DNA of 64,000 bases from Haematococcus lacustris (GCA_030144725.1 JASKMD010000003.1:19609710-19673709), one strand, 5' to 3'. Numbered from the stretch's first letter, positions 30,690-49,171 are shown. The notes: generated by a model from the letters alone, not told the origin. Numbers and translations are program-made.

Positions 30690-32017
30690 ATGTTCTCCCG
30701 CGCCTTTAAAGCCCTGCATTGCCACCTGTCGCGGCCAGCTGCGGCACATGCCAGCCGCACGTCAAAGCCGCAGCTTAGGCCCGGCAGGTTGTGCAGCACT
30801 GGGGCCGCGCAGGGGGCATTCAGTGTGGTTCAGAGCATAGCTACCAGGATAGGCCTCACTAGCGGGGGAGTGCTTCTCGGCGGGGGAGGGGTGCTTTACG
30901 CTCAATCTAACCAGGCCAGCAATGAGCAGCCGCCCCCGCTGGCGACCAGCCAAGTCCCTTGGGTGCAAGACCTCGCGGACCGCGCGCAAGAGGTGCAGTC
31001 TCCAGGACAGTTGCTCCGCAAGAACCCCGTGGCAAAGCTACTCATTGATGTGGACGACCACTTGGTACGACGACCTTGGAAATGCGCGCGCACTGACTAA
31101 CTGCGTTGACCATGCCTCAACTACCCAAACCCCCACCTACTCCTCTCCCTGCACCATCCATGCCACATTAGCAGCTGCTGGTCTTCACCCCTTCTTAGCA
31201 GCTCACATGGTGTGGTGTGTTGCATGCCATGCCCTTGCTGTGCAGTTCGAGACTATGACCAGTAGCAATCAGATCCATGAATTCCGGTGCTTTTATGACA
31301 AGAAGGCCAAGCAGTTCCATTCAGTAGTACAACTTGGCAAAGATGTCTGTGGCTTTCCCCAGGCAAGCATATCCAGACGCACCTTCAGCAGCTCGTGCCA
31401 TCAGTAGTGTTAGACAGATGCGCATAACAAACACATCTGTGTGCCCTTCTGCTGGCTGCAGACAGTTCATGGTGGTTTGACAGCTGCCATCATTGATGAG
31501 ACGTTTGGAGGCCTTGGTGTGTGCTTGTGGAAGACTGGTGCGCTGGGTGTGCGCCCCCCAGCCTACACAGCCCGGCTGGAGGTGGATTACAAGAAGGTGA
31601 GTCTGTGACACCTGTAGCACTGGCACTGAGCCCCTGCCAACCCAGCACCAGCCACGGACGTTCCGCTGCAGCTTTTGCAGGGCAGTAGACAACGTGGCAT
31701 TGCTGTTGTGTCGTCTCTGTTGGTTGGTGCCCGTGCAGAAGCTGCCAGCTGGCTCCCTCATCCTGGTCAGCACGCACCTGGAGCGGGTGTCTGGGCGCAA
31801 GGTGTGGATGACAGCTCAAGTCAGCAACGGGCAAGGCCAGGTGTTTGCCACTGCCCGGGCCTTGTTTGTGGCGCCACGCATGCCGGGTGAGTCCCTGGCC
31901 CTAGGCTTGGGCTCATGGTTCCAGGGGCTTCGTGGAGCCAGGAGCCCCGCTAAGACAGCAGGTGTGGAGGTGCAGGCAGGCAGGCTTGGCAAGTGTGACA
32001 ACGCCTTGCCCTTGTGA
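30690..32017 (+). CDS. Hotdog-fold acyl-CoA thioesterase (THEM4/4HBT-like), probably organellar, four exons
   Basis: Exons 30690-31064, 31246-31362, 31462-31596, 31739-32017, all phase 0, give 301 aa. Intron 2 uses a GC donor (cag|gcaagc). The first ~60 residues are Arg/Ser/Ala-rich and low in acids (MFSRAFKALHCHLSRP), like a mitochondrial or plastid transit peptide, followed by a Gly-rich hydrophobic stretch (GGVLLGGGGVLY). The hotdog signature is in exon 3: TVHGGLTAAIIDETFGG (HGG at 167-169, Asp176), then PAYTARLEVDYKK and exon 4 LVSTHLERVSGRKVWMTAQV, as in 4HBT/THEM-type thioesterases that hydrolyse acyl-CoA. The stop used is the first in frame. A gtgagt at 31888 could instead splice to a further exon, so the last ~43 residues are uncertain. 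TGTAA occurs at 32389-32393. It is divergent from the Fanzor gene. Confidence 0.8.
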
Positions 32018-35000
32018 GTGTATGCCGATTGGGCTGGAGGGAGAGTTTAGGTCTGCAAGGCTGTGTGGTAACATGCACATGCAAAGCGGCCCACATGTGA
32101 GGGATGTGAGATATAACAGCAATACACATTGCATGATGGGCCAGTGAGGGGGCCTGCAGCCTGGGTCAGCACTTTTCACCTGTCCTGTGATTAGTCATGT
32201 GACGATTAGGTCCACACATCTGCATGGGCTACAGCTATGCCCCCCCAATTCTCTTGGTCGGAGAGGCAGGCACATGCTAGTGCATCACCAGAAACACCCA
32301 TTGCCAGTGCAACATACAACGTGTGCCAACAGTAGCTTGAGTCGTTGTCAATGTCTCTGTATGCACAGGAGTATTCACTGTAAGTGCTGTCACCCATTTT
32401 TTGCAAGTGCATTCATGTTCTTGCGTTTGTCAAGCTTTCAGCTGCTGTGCGATGTCTGGACCTTTCTTTTCTGTGCACCCATGTAAGAACAAAGCTACAA
32501 TGGATCCCCTGTTGTGGCCACCTCTCGATGAGCAAGAGCTTTCCTTTGTCCATGCGGCACCTCCATCAGCAGCCCACAAAGGCAGAATCAGGTCTACTCA
32601 CTAGGGGTTGTTTGTGTTTGTCTATACTAGTACAGCGGGCCCGTCCGACAGCGGACGGGGCACACGGACCAAGCTGCGGCCTCCGGCCACAATGCTCTTG
32701 CACCAGTCCTTGCACCAGCTCTTGCACCAGGCCACAGTGCTGAGTCTAATTGCTGGATGTGTGAGTTTGAGTGCTGAGTCCGAGTGAGTGAGTCCGACTG
32801 TGACAGCAATGGCTGTGTCTGCCCTACCAACCCCTCATTGGTGTCAGGGGCAGCAGGCTATGCAGCAAACACCTCACTGTACACAACATTATCTGTAGGG
32901 TTGGCCTGAAGTCAGGTCCCACAAGGTCTGTTTGGCAAAATGTACCGTGAGCCATTTGATGCCGCGCTTACACAGCCTTGATCAGCGAGCCTTCCCGATA
33001 TGCCTACTGCATCAAAGGGCCTGCACGGCCTGGACGCCCACCAACCCTTGCCAAGTGTCCAGCTGGCAAGGTTACTGTAGATGGATGCGGCGTTCAACTA
33101 TAAGCGGGTGCTGGTAGGTACGGTACACAACAGCACTAGCGCGAGGGCCGGCGGTTATGTCGGTTAACCAGGTGGCTCGCATCTCGCATCGGGCTGCCGC
33201 AGCTCGCTCGCAACATGCCGAAGCGTTGCAATGGCCTTCCTCCTCCACCACATCAAAGCATATACTATGAGCTGCAGGCAGCATGACTGAAGGAACTGTT
33301 TTTTTCTGGTCTCTCCTTCGACGACATTATTGAGAGGGCTGATGAATGATGAGAGCTTCCTATGCTTTCTTATGCTTTCCTATGATATCCTCTGCTATCC
33401 TCTGCTGTCCTATGCTTTCCTATCCTTCCTATTCTTACTACGCTAAAATTGGCCGCAAATCTGCATCATTTGTGCCGCTGACGAACGCTAGTGGTAGCTG
33501 GAAGGAACCTGAACAATCTCTACCTTCGTCGCAGCCTGATGAGCGCGAGATAATGGAGTAAATCAGACATGAGCATGGTAGGTATGTCTGGGTGATCTAT
33601 GGGTGTCAATCCTAAGGATAACGCTATCGGGCAAGGTAGAGATGCTCGAGGCACACCTCTTGCATCTATGAAGGAGGTCAGCACGGCGTTTGATGCACTT
33701 CCTGCCTAGAAATAAGACTTCTACGCACCGTAATTCCAAGAGCTTCCCAAGCTGCGCAGGGCAGATGTAATACACTGCAATAGCTTCTAATGGGAGCTAT
33801 GAGCATACCTCAAAGCTAGGGCGCAGAAACCAGACGGTTACGTAGCAGCAACAAGCAGCAAATCGATCTCAAAAATAGCACTGCAGATTTGCATGACGGC
33901 ACCCCATCCCGGTACGCCGACCGACCGACTAGTGGCCGCTCTACCTCGCTCGTTGCTGCGGCGTTATTGTATGCACGTGCACTACCGTTAGGGTGCAAGG
34001 AGTCACTGGTGCCAGGTTGACTTTAGCCCGTCCCTCGCAGGCCAAGCTGCGGAGCTGCACGCCGCAGCGGGGCGTCGCGGTTTGACCTCTTGGAGTTCAG
34101 CATACGCGACAAAAAGTGACGGTACATTTTATCGAGCCATTTTACCTGACCTTGTGGGACCTGACCTGAAGCGTATGCGGCGACTAAAATGACGGTATAT
34201 ACGTATGTATATACTGTATGCATAGGTCCGTAGGGCGAACCGTAGGTGCAAGGTCATCATTTTGCGAAAGTGAGTATGCAGCTTGGTGCACAACAACTAC
34301 CACCCCGCTGCCCTGTTGCTGCCCTACCCTGACCAGCTTCCCTGCTGCTGCCCTACCCTGACCGGCTGCCCTGCTGCTGCCCTACCCTGCCCGGCTGCCC
34401 TGCTGCTGCCCTACCCTGACCGGCTGCCCTGCGGCTGCCCTACCCTGCCCAGCTGCAACCATAAAAACTCCCGGCTGCCCTGCTGCTGCCCTACCCTGAT
34501 GGCTGCCCGGCTGCCCTGCTGATGCCCTACCCTGCCCGGCTGCTGCCCTACCCTGACTTGTTGCCCTGCTGCTGCCCTACCCTGACCGGCTTCCCGGCTG
34601 CCCTACCCTGACCGGCTGCCCTGATGCCCTGCTGCTGCCCTACCCTGATGGCTGCCCGGCTGCCCTGCTGCTGCCCTACCCTGACCGGCTACCCGGCTGC
34701 CATTTCCGGGTCTCGTCGCCACATTCCTCGTATGCATCAGGTGGTTCCCGTGCAATGGCTGTCATGGCTGGCTGGCTGCATATCGCAGCGACTTGCATTT
34801 GACTTGCGATTACGGACACACCGCAGTTACGGTGAATTGTGCGCCCTGCATCCTTTGCACTATCACGGTCAAACCTTTGGTATTCGGGGTACGCTACGTA
34901 TACGTATATGTACGCTACGTACCAAGCCCCATCGCTACAGCGTGGCATGGCACGGCTTGAAGGCCAACTGCAATCACCCAGCCTACTTGTCGCAATGCCC

Positions 35001-35582
35001 TGTTAGAGCGGCACGGAGGAGGGTCGCATGAGGAGGCTATTAGAGCTGGCTACGCTGTAGCTCGTCAGCAGCCGCAGCCAAATGTATCCGCAGCCATCGT
35101 TGGACTTGACTCGTTTGACGTTTTGGCTGTGAACCGTTTGACTTTTTGACCGTCCGCGGACTTAGAACGCTCTCTCTTCGCTGGCTGCATCGCCATCGCT
35201 TGCTGAGGCACGTTCGCTGGTAGCTACTATTTATGGAGCGTTAAATCCGCTGATCGGAAGTCGATCTCACGGCACAGTGCTTCTTTCGCGAATCTGTGCG
35301 GGGGAAGTCCTTACGTAATTAAGGCGAGGCTGTGCGCGTAATCGCAGGCCGTTCCGCCGACCCCCCTCCCTAGCAGTTTTAATAGTATAGATGGTGTACC
35401 TCCCACACACATAGCATGAGCGCCTATCACCTGCACTATTGCCTGATTCCTGTGACAGCTTAGGTCGACAGACATGCATTGATGTAGGCTGCCTACAGTT
35501 GTAGAAGCCTCATCACACACTTATGTGCCGTATGTTGCTTCTGCTTGGCATTGGGTGGGCGGTATTGCAATTGCTACAACGC
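32018..35582. other. Gene-poor intergenic region
   Basis: No supported gene in ~3.5 kb. Features seen: a perfect short hairpin cccgtccg-acag-cggacggg near 32639-32658, a degenerate tatgctttcc repeat (33355-33430), a minisatellite (34310-34690), and tattaatgtta-type AT-rich stretches near the right edge. Open frames are short and lack family motifs. Confidence 0.5.
34310..34690. repeat. Minisatellite, core ctgctgccctaccctgaccgg
   Basis: About a dozen imperfect 26-38 bp units combining ccctgctgctgccctaccctga with ccggctg. Variants gatgg, cccgg and cttgt show internal diversification. Confidence 0.9.
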
Positions 35583-36864
35583 ATTGCAGGTAGGGCGCGA
35601 CCGTTAATGTTAACACCCTAGGCTTTCGACATTAACACATTGTTAACGCTACTTTAACACATTGTTAACACCTCCAGCCTCCACCCTGACGATCCGGTGT
35701 GCAAGGGGGGTTTGGTGGAGGTCTTCAGATATATGACATACACAAACTTACGCTCCCTCGATTAGTTTAGGTAGTCAGTGACGTTCAACACTCTCAATGC
35801 GCCGACCGTGAGCGGTCGGTGGCGAAATGACGAGACATGGAGGATAGATAAAAAACTACGCATTTGCACTTGCGATAGAAACCCTTGTCAAGCTTGTAGA
35901 GAGGGAACCACTTACACTGCTCCACATTTACACTGCTCCACGCTGATGATCAGTATGCCACTGCAAAGCACATTAGTAAAGCATTGTCAGTGCCACTGCA
36001 AAGCACATCACTGTAAAGCATTGTCACCCTTCAGCCATTCAAAAGAGCTGGATTGCCACATTCTGGCCGTTGTACTTGTCAAAGCTGTCGCTATTCGTTG
36101 CCAGCTCGTCATTGGTTTGGATGAACACGAGCTTCTCCGCTGTAGCCATGTCCATGCTGCTTCGCAAGGCGTCAGCGTAGAACCGACCCCATGCAGACCA
36201 GTTGCGTTCAGCCGCGCATGTTGAGACATGAACTGACAGGAGCCGGAGAGCTGCTTTGGCGAGGGCTGGGAAGTGGGGCTGGGCTAGCAGTTGCCACCAA
36301 GTCAGCCGTTGGGATGCAGGAGCTATAAGAGTGACAGCTCGCCCATCTCGCTCACCCGCCTCAGCCATACTCATGATGTCATTAGCGATTCTGGTCATCT
36401 CCGGGTGCCATGTTCCTGACTCAAAGCGCCTCAACTCACGGCGCGCTTCATCCTCTGAGACCTCAGCAAGACGGGCAACAACGTGCACCACGTCCTCTTG
36501 CTCCTCTGGTGTCAGGTCCTTCATGGGAGGGAGGGGCTGGGCTCTAGGGCGGGTAGGTAGGAAGTTGACAGGGTCTAACACCCTGCATGGCAAGGATAGC
36601 ATTGATAGGATTGTTATTCACATGTGTGCACTACAAGGCGTCCACAATATGGTTAAAGACACATGTCGTAAACACCACCACACACCTTGCAGCTGCCATC
36701 ACAGGCTGGTAGTGCTTCTTTGCGCGGTCATTGAAGAGTCTTGGTACGCCGAGCACAAACATTGGGTCCACGTTGTTCACGCCCGTTGGGTCACCGTGCT
36801 TGTCAGCCCATTGCTCTGCCCATGTGCTTAAGTCCCTCCAGATCTTCATCACCTACACATTTGG

Positions 36865-37010
36865 TGGTGGAGAGTGGAGTGGAGTGGGTGGGTGGGAGAG
36901 AGTGGAGTGGGTGGGTGGGAGAGAGTGGAGTGGGTGGGTGGGGGAGAGTGGAGTGGGTGGGTGGGGCAGAGTGGAGTGGGTGGGTGGGGGAGAGTCGAGT
37001 GGTGGTAAGC
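36865..37010. repeat. Minisatellite in hAT intron 5 (core gggtgggtgggagagagtggagt)
   Basis: Five or six ~23-bp G/A-rich units inside the intron between exons 5 and 6. Confidence 0.9.
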
Positions 37011-37170
37011 ATAGACACACCAAAGCATCAAACACTTGCCTGGCTCAGCAAGGGACGGTCGGCCTCCAACTGGCGGATGGCATTGCTTATTGGTTGCATT
37101 AAGAGGACAACAGCCTCCAGCTTCTTCCACCACTCAACTACACACAACGCACAAGATACACAAGGCACAC

Positions 37171-37255
37171 ATGGTCAGGTCAGGTCAGGTCAGGTCAGGT
37201 CAGGTCAGGTCAGGTCAGGTCAGGTCAGGTCAGGTCAAATCAGGTCAGGTCAGTA
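37171..37255. repeat. (GGTCA)n array in hAT intron 4
   Basis: About 16 units of GGTCA with one aaatca variant, inside the intron 37376-37138. A related ggtca-based array occurs in the duplicated tRNA-Asp segments at 41137-41330. Confidence 0.9.
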
Positions 37256-37739
37256 AAGGGAGATCATCAATATCCAATTGGACCGCAGATCGGCGAATGT
37301 CATGACATTATGTCAAGATGATGTTGATGATGATGATGATGATGATGATGGCTGAGCGGCAGGGCAGCCAACCCACCATCCTTACACACATCAAAGCACC
37401 CAGCATTGGCGGAGCTTGCGGCGACTCTGGGCCAATCACCCTGCTCCACCATCATGCGGAAGGCGTCCTTGCTGCGTAGGATGTCCTTGCAAAACGTGAA
37501 CAAGATGGCGAAGCGTGTGTCAATATGTGTTGCCACGTCCCTCTTCTCGCGGTACTTCTGCATCTGAGCGGTGTCCAAAGCGTTGCCAATCTTGTCACAG
37601 TCATGCAGGGTCTTAGACATTTGCTGCACCTGTGCACCAAGCACACAAGGGGCACCTAACATACAAGTGTGAGGTGAGACTTTGCATGCACCATGCCTTG
37701 TATGAGGCGCCACACTACAGAACAGACCACGCTACAACG

Positions 37740-38140
37740 GTAGGTAGGTAGGTAGGTAGGTAGGTAGGTAGGTAGGTAGGTAGGTAGGTAGGTAGGTAGG
37801 TAGGTAGGTAGGTAGGTAGGTAGGTAGGTAGGTAGGTAGGTAGGTAGGTAGGTAGGTAGGTAGGTAGGTAGGTAGGTAGGTAGGTAGGTAGGTAGGTAGG
37901 TAGGTAGGTAGGTAGGTAGGTAGGTAGGTAGGTAGGTAGGTAGGTAGGTAGGTAGGTAGGTAGGTAGGTAGGTAGGTAGGTAGGTAGGTAGGTAGGTAGG
38001 TAGGTAGGTAGGTAGGTAGGTAGGTAGGTAGGTAGGTAGGTAGGTAGGTAGGTAGGTAGGTAGGTAGGTAGGTAGGTAGGTAGGTAGGTAGGTAGGTAGG
38101 TAGGTAGGTAGGTAGGTAGGTAGGTAGGTAGGTAGGTAGG
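37740..38140. repeat. (TAGG)n array in hAT intron 3, ~400 bp
   Basis: About 100 perfect GGTA/TAGG units, within the intron between exons 3 and 4 of the transposase. Confidence 0.97.
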
Positions 38141-38404
38141 AAGTTGACGCTACACCCCAACAATGAGGTCAATACATACCTGTTTCAGTAGTTCGCCCAC
38201 ACACGTATGCCTCTTGCTTGCTTGCTGGCGTTGGCAAGATCTTTGCACAAAAGGTTAAGGGCGTGCACGCAACACGTCATGCAGATCCAGGTCTGGTGCT
38301 GTGCCTCTAGAAGCTCAAGGGCCCGGCGATTAGTGGCGGGACTGTCCATAATGACTCCTAACAACAAGTGTGGTCTTCCGCCCGTGACCTGAGGATGCAT
38401 GTTA

Positions 38405-38800
<396 letters not shown>

Positions 38801-39813
38801 CGGGGAGGGGAGTCAGGGTAAGGGTTCGGGTCGGGGTCAAGAAGTCAAACCTTGTTAGCCAGGTCATTGTGGAGATCGACGTAGAACTGAGCGTCCTTTC
38901 TGTCACTCTTGTTGAGTTGGCATACACTGTGGAAGAAAGCACCACCCTCCGCCTTCAGCAAGACCAGATTTACGAGGGGTTGGCCCTTGGCAGCTCGCTT
39001 GTGACGCCACCCGTCCGTGCACATCATCAAGCCCAAGCCCTTGACATCAGGCATGGCAGATGCATAGATTGATAAACATGCATAGCAGCAGGGATATGCA
39101 TAGCAACATTGCTAATGTACAATCATACACATGACAGTCATACATACCATTAAGAGGGTCTCCATCATGATGGCGACCCTCCTCTGTAGAGCTAGGTGCG
39201 TGTTGTTGAGGTACGTCGTCTGCAGTTGCCTTGCACTTGGGCTTTTGACACCCAACAATTGGAGAACTCGCTTCATGTGAGGATTGTCCACACGCGCCAA
39301 GGCTGTACCAGACGTGTAGAAGAACAACGCCAACTCCTGCTTGACATCATTGAGAACACTGGGGGGTACCGTGGGCTGGTATAAGCTGGAAGGTGGTGGC
39401 ATGCAAGCCGTTGAGCCGCTGAGCCGCCAAGCAGGCCGCGCAGCCGCTGTGGGCCTTTTGCTGCTGGGTGATGTTCGACACTCCAAGTTGTGCCAAGCAC
39501 AGCAAGCACACGAGCTTCACCAGCTTGTCGCTGGTACTGATGATGATCTTGTAGTGTTCCTTCCGTAGCGCCGTAGAGTTATGGAGCTTTGTGAACAGCT
39601 CTGAAACGACAAAAGAACCTTGCCGGTAGGACTGCCTCTTCTTACTGGCCCAGTCGGGGTCAGCGTCCCAATCAGGGGCTGCTTCGCCATTCATCACGAA
39701 AGACGAGTGCAAGACGCGGCCGGGCGGCTGTGTTAATGTTTTTGTTAATGTTTTCCTGTTGTTAACAAAGTTAATGTAATATTAACCTAACACGGTCGCG
39801 CCCTAATTGCAGG

Positions 39814-40085
39814 TACTCCTCGCCCTTGGCAAGCAGATGATACAAATCAGGCCACCAGTACAGCTCATATAGGCGCTATTTGCCTTCCCCCAGGGCTGGG
39901 GATACAGTTTTTGTAGCTTCCGTTTGGGGCGCGGGGCAGTAAGATCTAGACCAAACGACTATTTTCCCCCCTTCAGCACAGCACAGCCAGATGATTAATG
40001 ATACAGAGAAGCTACGGTCACTCATGCAGTAATCTCACACTGTCACACTAAATGTCACACTAAATCGCACTGAAACACTCCAAAA
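39814..40085. other. Unique DNA between the hAT element and the duplicated tRNA-Asp segment
   Basis: The minus strand has one short readable stretch (LYELYWWPDLYHLLAKGEEY) ending at the hAT insertion site, which may be a fragment of the sequence the element landed in. No gene can be defined. A triple ctgtcacactaaat-type repeat is near 40036-40066. Confidence 0.35.
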
Positions 40086-40250
40086 TATGGTCTGCTGTTG
40101 ACCTGGCCTATCCACTGCTCGTCCCGCCTGTTTTTGTACTACTGGTAAGCACCCTTAGGAAGTAGCGATGAGATACCGGTTTGGGCACGCCACGCTCACC
40201 TTACGGTAACATCAATAGTTTATCCAATAGGTTGACATTGCAACAAGATA

Positions 40251-40322
40251 CGCCGTCACGGGGAATCGAACCCCGGTCTCCCGCGTGACAGGCGGGGATA
40301 ATGACCACTATACGATGACGAC
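40251..40322 (-). tRNA. trnD-GUC: tRNA-Asp (GUC), copy in segment 0
   Basis: 72 bp, no intron. The acceptor stem gtcgtca/tgacggc pairs in full (one G-U), discriminator G. The anticodon loop ctgtcac gives anticodon GTC. T arm cggggttcgattccccg, with a perfect B box ggttcgattcc. A typical eukaryotic cytosolic tRNA-Asp. Confidence 0.95.
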
Positions 40323-40516
40323 ATCACTCTGCGCTATGACAATGTCACACTTTTACGTGTTACAATGCTTCCTTTTACCTGCCACATGGCTCACAACATA
40401 ATGATCCCATGATAATCGTCCCATACTGTGCCCGGCTCGCAGCTTGCAACGAATACATAAGGCCAAGGCCTGTTGTGTGAAGGCTATGACAATCATGAAA
40501 GCTAGGCGGCCGTGAT

Positions 40517-40830
40517 TGCATGGCAGGGACACAGTTATGGGACAACACACGCTCACACAAGGCACCTTGGCCCCATGACCATGTAGGGGGGGCGGGAGGC
40601 TGGCCCAACACTTGCTATACCTGCCACACGCTACCTGGATGGTGGCATGGCGACCATCAGCCCCTAGCTCCAGCCTCCCAGGGAGCGCAGAGAGACATGG
40701 GCTACCAGGACAAGGTAGCTACCCCCCACTGCTAGGTTATGCTCGGCCTGGTGAGTGCGCAGGTTTCCAGGGCCTGGCCGACACCATGGGTGCGAATGAA
40801 CGAGTGGTTGTAAGGGAACGTGTGCAGAGT
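40517..40830 (-). mobile_element. LINE 3'-end fragment next to tRNA-Asp (copy 0)
   Basis: On the minus strand it aligns with the tail of the LINE at 53722-56933: shared cacccatggt-cggcca, ggtagc-tgtggcag, cctccc-c-ccccc-t and tgtgtgagcgtgtgttg-ccca blocks in the same order. The ORF part is degenerate. The same fragment recurs at 49172-49485 (minus) and 52047-52360 (plus). Confidence 0.6.
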
Positions 40831-41136
40831 GTTTCATCTCGGTTTGGTGGAGGGATTAGGACGCACGTGCCACAGGTGCAAGCTCTAGGCCAGTAAACTA
40901 CAAAGTATAAAGCTCCCCAATGCGTTAGAAAGGGGAGGCTTAGGCCAGGTGCAGCTTGTAGGCGTTGGGTAGGGGGAAGGGCTCCTGGACCTGATCTCAG
41001 GAGCACCGCCACCCCCCTCACCCAACCATGGTGCTGCCTGGACACCCACTACATCCGCATACGCAGGTCAGGTCGGGATGCGGGCAGGTCAGGATACGCA
41101 GGTCAGGTCTGGTCAGTGGTTGGGTTAGGTGAGGTC

Positions 41137-41330
41137 GGAGGTCACAGGTCACAGGTCACAGGTCCCAGGTCACAGGTCACAGGTCACAGGTCACTGATCA
41201 CTGATCACAGGTCACAGGTCACTGGTCACTGGTCACAGGTCACAGGTCACAGGTCACTGGTCACTGGTGACTGGTCAGTTGTGAGTGATGAGTGGTGAGT
41301 GGTCAGGTGAGATCAGGTCATATCATGGGC
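41137..41330. repeat. (GGTCACA)n / ggtcact array, copy 0
   Basis: Heptamer-based array with ggtcactgatcact and ggtcactggtcact variants. Homologous arrays at 49793-49950 and (inverted) 51485-51740 differ in unit number, accounting for most of the length difference between duplicated arms. Confidence 0.9.
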
Positions 41331-42350
41331 ATGGTACAGCCCCGACCTCTGCCTGCGCCACCGTGGCTTGAGGACCTCCTCCCACGGCGGGCCCTAGCTG
41401 GTCTTGAGGGCCTGGATGTGGCCTGGAAGGCCATCCAGGGTGGTGCCAGCTGTGGTGGCAGTTGCCAGCTGTCGCAGTCGTGGCTAGATGGCAGGCTGAC
41501 CACCTTGTTGTATCCCACTTGGGCCGGGTCACCCCGTGGTCATTCTTCAGCTGCCCCTTGCTTAACTCCCACTTCCCACTTCCGCAACACCTGGATGGTG
41601 GCAGGGTCCCACTCTGCATGGGCTGTTTTAGTGGCCTGTGCCAGGGCTTAGAATGGTGCATTAGGTCGCCATCCAACTGGAGTGCGGCTAACCACTCACC
41701 AGCCAGAGGGAATTGTGGGAAAAGTGAGGGCCGACATGAAAAGTACATGGACTGTTTTGGCACGGGGATCAACCCCACGGATCCCATACAGAGGCCCATG
41801 CACCCCCCGTGGAACAGTAAGCGGCTGACGACAAGAAGCAAGACTCCTACTCAATGGGGGCATGTGCATGCTCCGTGAGCGCCATTCATTGACGCACGCA
41901 CCGGCAAGGCGCGCGAGAACTGGTATCCTCTTAAGATTCAGCCCATCCTGCAAGCCGTGCCGGCATGCGGGCCAGGCCGGGGCGGCAACCAGGGTGTGTG
42001 CTTTGCCCTGGGCAAGGTCGAGGGAGGTGGGCCAGGCTGGGGCAAAGGCTGGCGTCACAGGACAGGCAAGGGTGGCAACCAGGCTGGCAACGATGTCGAG
42101 GGGGGAGGCGACCGCTCACACACGGGCATCCGGCCAAGGCGGGGTGCTTGCCCAGGCAGCAACATGGGTGGCTGCAGAAGCACGCAAGTTTGAGATGATG
42201 AGATATGCCGCCACTGCCAGCAGCGGCGGGAGGACAACGACTTTATGAGCGAGGTTCGGTGCCCCATGTGACGTGGTCAGGTGATGAGGCCACTAGAAGA
42301 GAGGCCACGATAGTTGACTATGTGGATCGAGATTTTGATTCGAGATTGAT

Positions 42351-42711
42351 GGGGTGGGAGACTTGATTACTTCTATGCACGAAGACGTTCTCAAAGTTGA
42401 CTTTAGACGTACTTGGGCCATCGGGGAACTTGAAACAATGGCTTCGGGAATCGATCGGGAGAGTACGGTAAACTTAGACTTTAAACAATGAAAAATATGG
42501 CTCGGGAGTAATATTTTAGTTATAGTTTCCGAGGCCTCGGGAATCAAAAGGGAGACTCTTCAGAAGGACGACATCACTCTTCAGTTGAAGGAGGTCGGAT
42601 TTTTGTATACCAATGTTTGTATTAGATAGAGAGAGTGCACCGTACTCCCCCTTTGATTCGCGTCCGCGTCACGTCATTAATCACACAGATTAAACATTGC
42701 AAGTATGTCCA
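42351..42711. other. Unique DNA between segment 0 and the satellite flank
   Basis: AT-richer, no gene. It borders the left edge of the 42712-42958 block that recurs inverted at 58081-58330. Confidence 0.4.
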
Positions 42712-42958
42712 GCAGGGATTTTCCACATCACAGTTGTCCTTCACTTACCTGACCTTGCTTGCCATCATGTTCAAGCTGTACGCTCCCCACTCTGACCACG
42801 CTGTGCAAGCTAGCTATGTGGAACATGAGTGAGGCGGGGCTGACTCCCACTCAGCTGTGCTGTGGGGATGAGCTTGGCGATCTGCTGACTGCAGCTACAC
42901 CTGCTCTAGTGCCTATGGCAGCAAGAACATACCTGCCAGGATCCTGCCTACCCTCCCT
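42712..42958 (+). pseudogene. Duplicated terminal exon fragment (inverse copy of 58081-58330)
   Basis: Encodes TSQLSFTYLTLLAIMFKLYAPHS...YVEHE and a stop at 42830-42832, with M and A replacing T and V relative to the copy on the minus strand near 58199-58315. Here it is cut off from any upstream exon and abuts the satellite, so it is a duplicated fragment, not a gene. Confidence 0.55.
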
Positions 42959-48084
<5,126 letters not shown>

Positions 48085-48905
48085 AGGTTCATCCGCACCT
48101 CCCTCGCCGTGTCTCTGGGCATCATATGTCTGAGCGTGTTGGACAGCCTGTGACAGTATCGCGGCGGTATAGCGGCCCACATCACGCACAATGCCAGCCA
48201 GGGCCCAGCCTGACACCAACGGGGCCACACGCTCATCTCAATACTAGCACTTTACTATGACGGCAATGTGGACTAATGTGGACTGCTCTTGACTGCAAGG
48301 GGACAATGGCGCATGAAGATGTGATGGTCTGCAACGTGACATCAGTGTTGAATGATCATCTGATGGTGAGGATGCGTATAAGCACCCCGGCTCAGCTCTA
48401 ACCCAATTTGCTCGATGTAGACGGGGAGTGGATTCTAGTTGATGCGCATGCTCAAGCCTGCACAGTGGGCAGCGGAGTGATGTAGTGTGTCCTCCCAGAT
48501 AGGCATGCAGCGCCGAAAACTAGTGTTTCAATAGTTACTGATGCCATTTGCCATGTTGCACATGGGATTGCTACAGTTGTGAATGTGAGATATTGTGAGC
48601 CGCAACCATAACAACTACATACTACCAAAAATTGCATTAGTGCAAGGCTGAGGCTGCCAGCTTTCTTGAGTATGGCAGTTGTTACGTGGTGCTTTTCTAC
48701 TATTCTGCATTCCTTGAAAAGCACTCATTGCCATGCAGTTGATGGTCTGCTGTTGACCTGGCCTATCCACTGCTCGTCCCGCCTGTTTTTGTACTACTGG
48801 TAAGCACCCTTAGGAAGTAGCGATGAGATACCGGTTTGGGCACGCCACGCTCACCTTACGGTAACATCAATAGTTTATCCAATAGGTTGACATTGCAACA
48901 AGATA

Positions 48906-48977
48906 CGCCGTCACGGGGAATCGAACCCCGGTCTCCCGCGTGACAGGCGGGGATAATGACCACTATACGATGACGAC
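48906..48977 (-). tRNA. trnD-GUC: tRNA-Asp (GUC), left palindrome arm
   Basis: Identical 72-bp sequence to 40251-40322. All four arms pair, with anticodon GTC and an intact B box. Confidence 0.95.
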
Positions 48978-49171
48978 ATCACTCTGCGCTATGACAATGT
49001 CACACTTTTACGTGTTACAATGCTTCCTTTTACCTGCCACATGGCTCACAACATAATGATCCCATGATAATCGTCCCATACTGTGCCCGGCTCGCAGCTT
49101 GCAACGAATACATAAGGCCAAGGCCTGTTGTGTGAAGGCTATGACAATCATGAAAGCTAGGCGGCCGTGAT

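Larger units (their letters stand above)
40086..42350. repeat. Segmental duplication copy 0 (tRNA-Asp plus LINE-derived DNA)
   Basis: Near-identical in direct orientation to 48741-50446 (this copy's 40086-~41810) and, reverse-complemented, to 50447-52794. Diagnostic differences (ccccccactgc at ~40726; ggtcattc at ~41538; ctcttaagattc at ~41926) separate it from the two arms at 48-53 kb, which share the other state. Confidence 0.9.

Noticed and set aside
41323..42248. Overlapping 60-170 codon ORFs in the duplicated segment (also at 49.9-51.5 kb)
   Set aside because: Each copy has them on mirrored strands. They look like degraded LINE-derived sequence (e.g. SRLLFHGGCMGL against SRFLFHGEFMGL in the LINE) without an intact frame.
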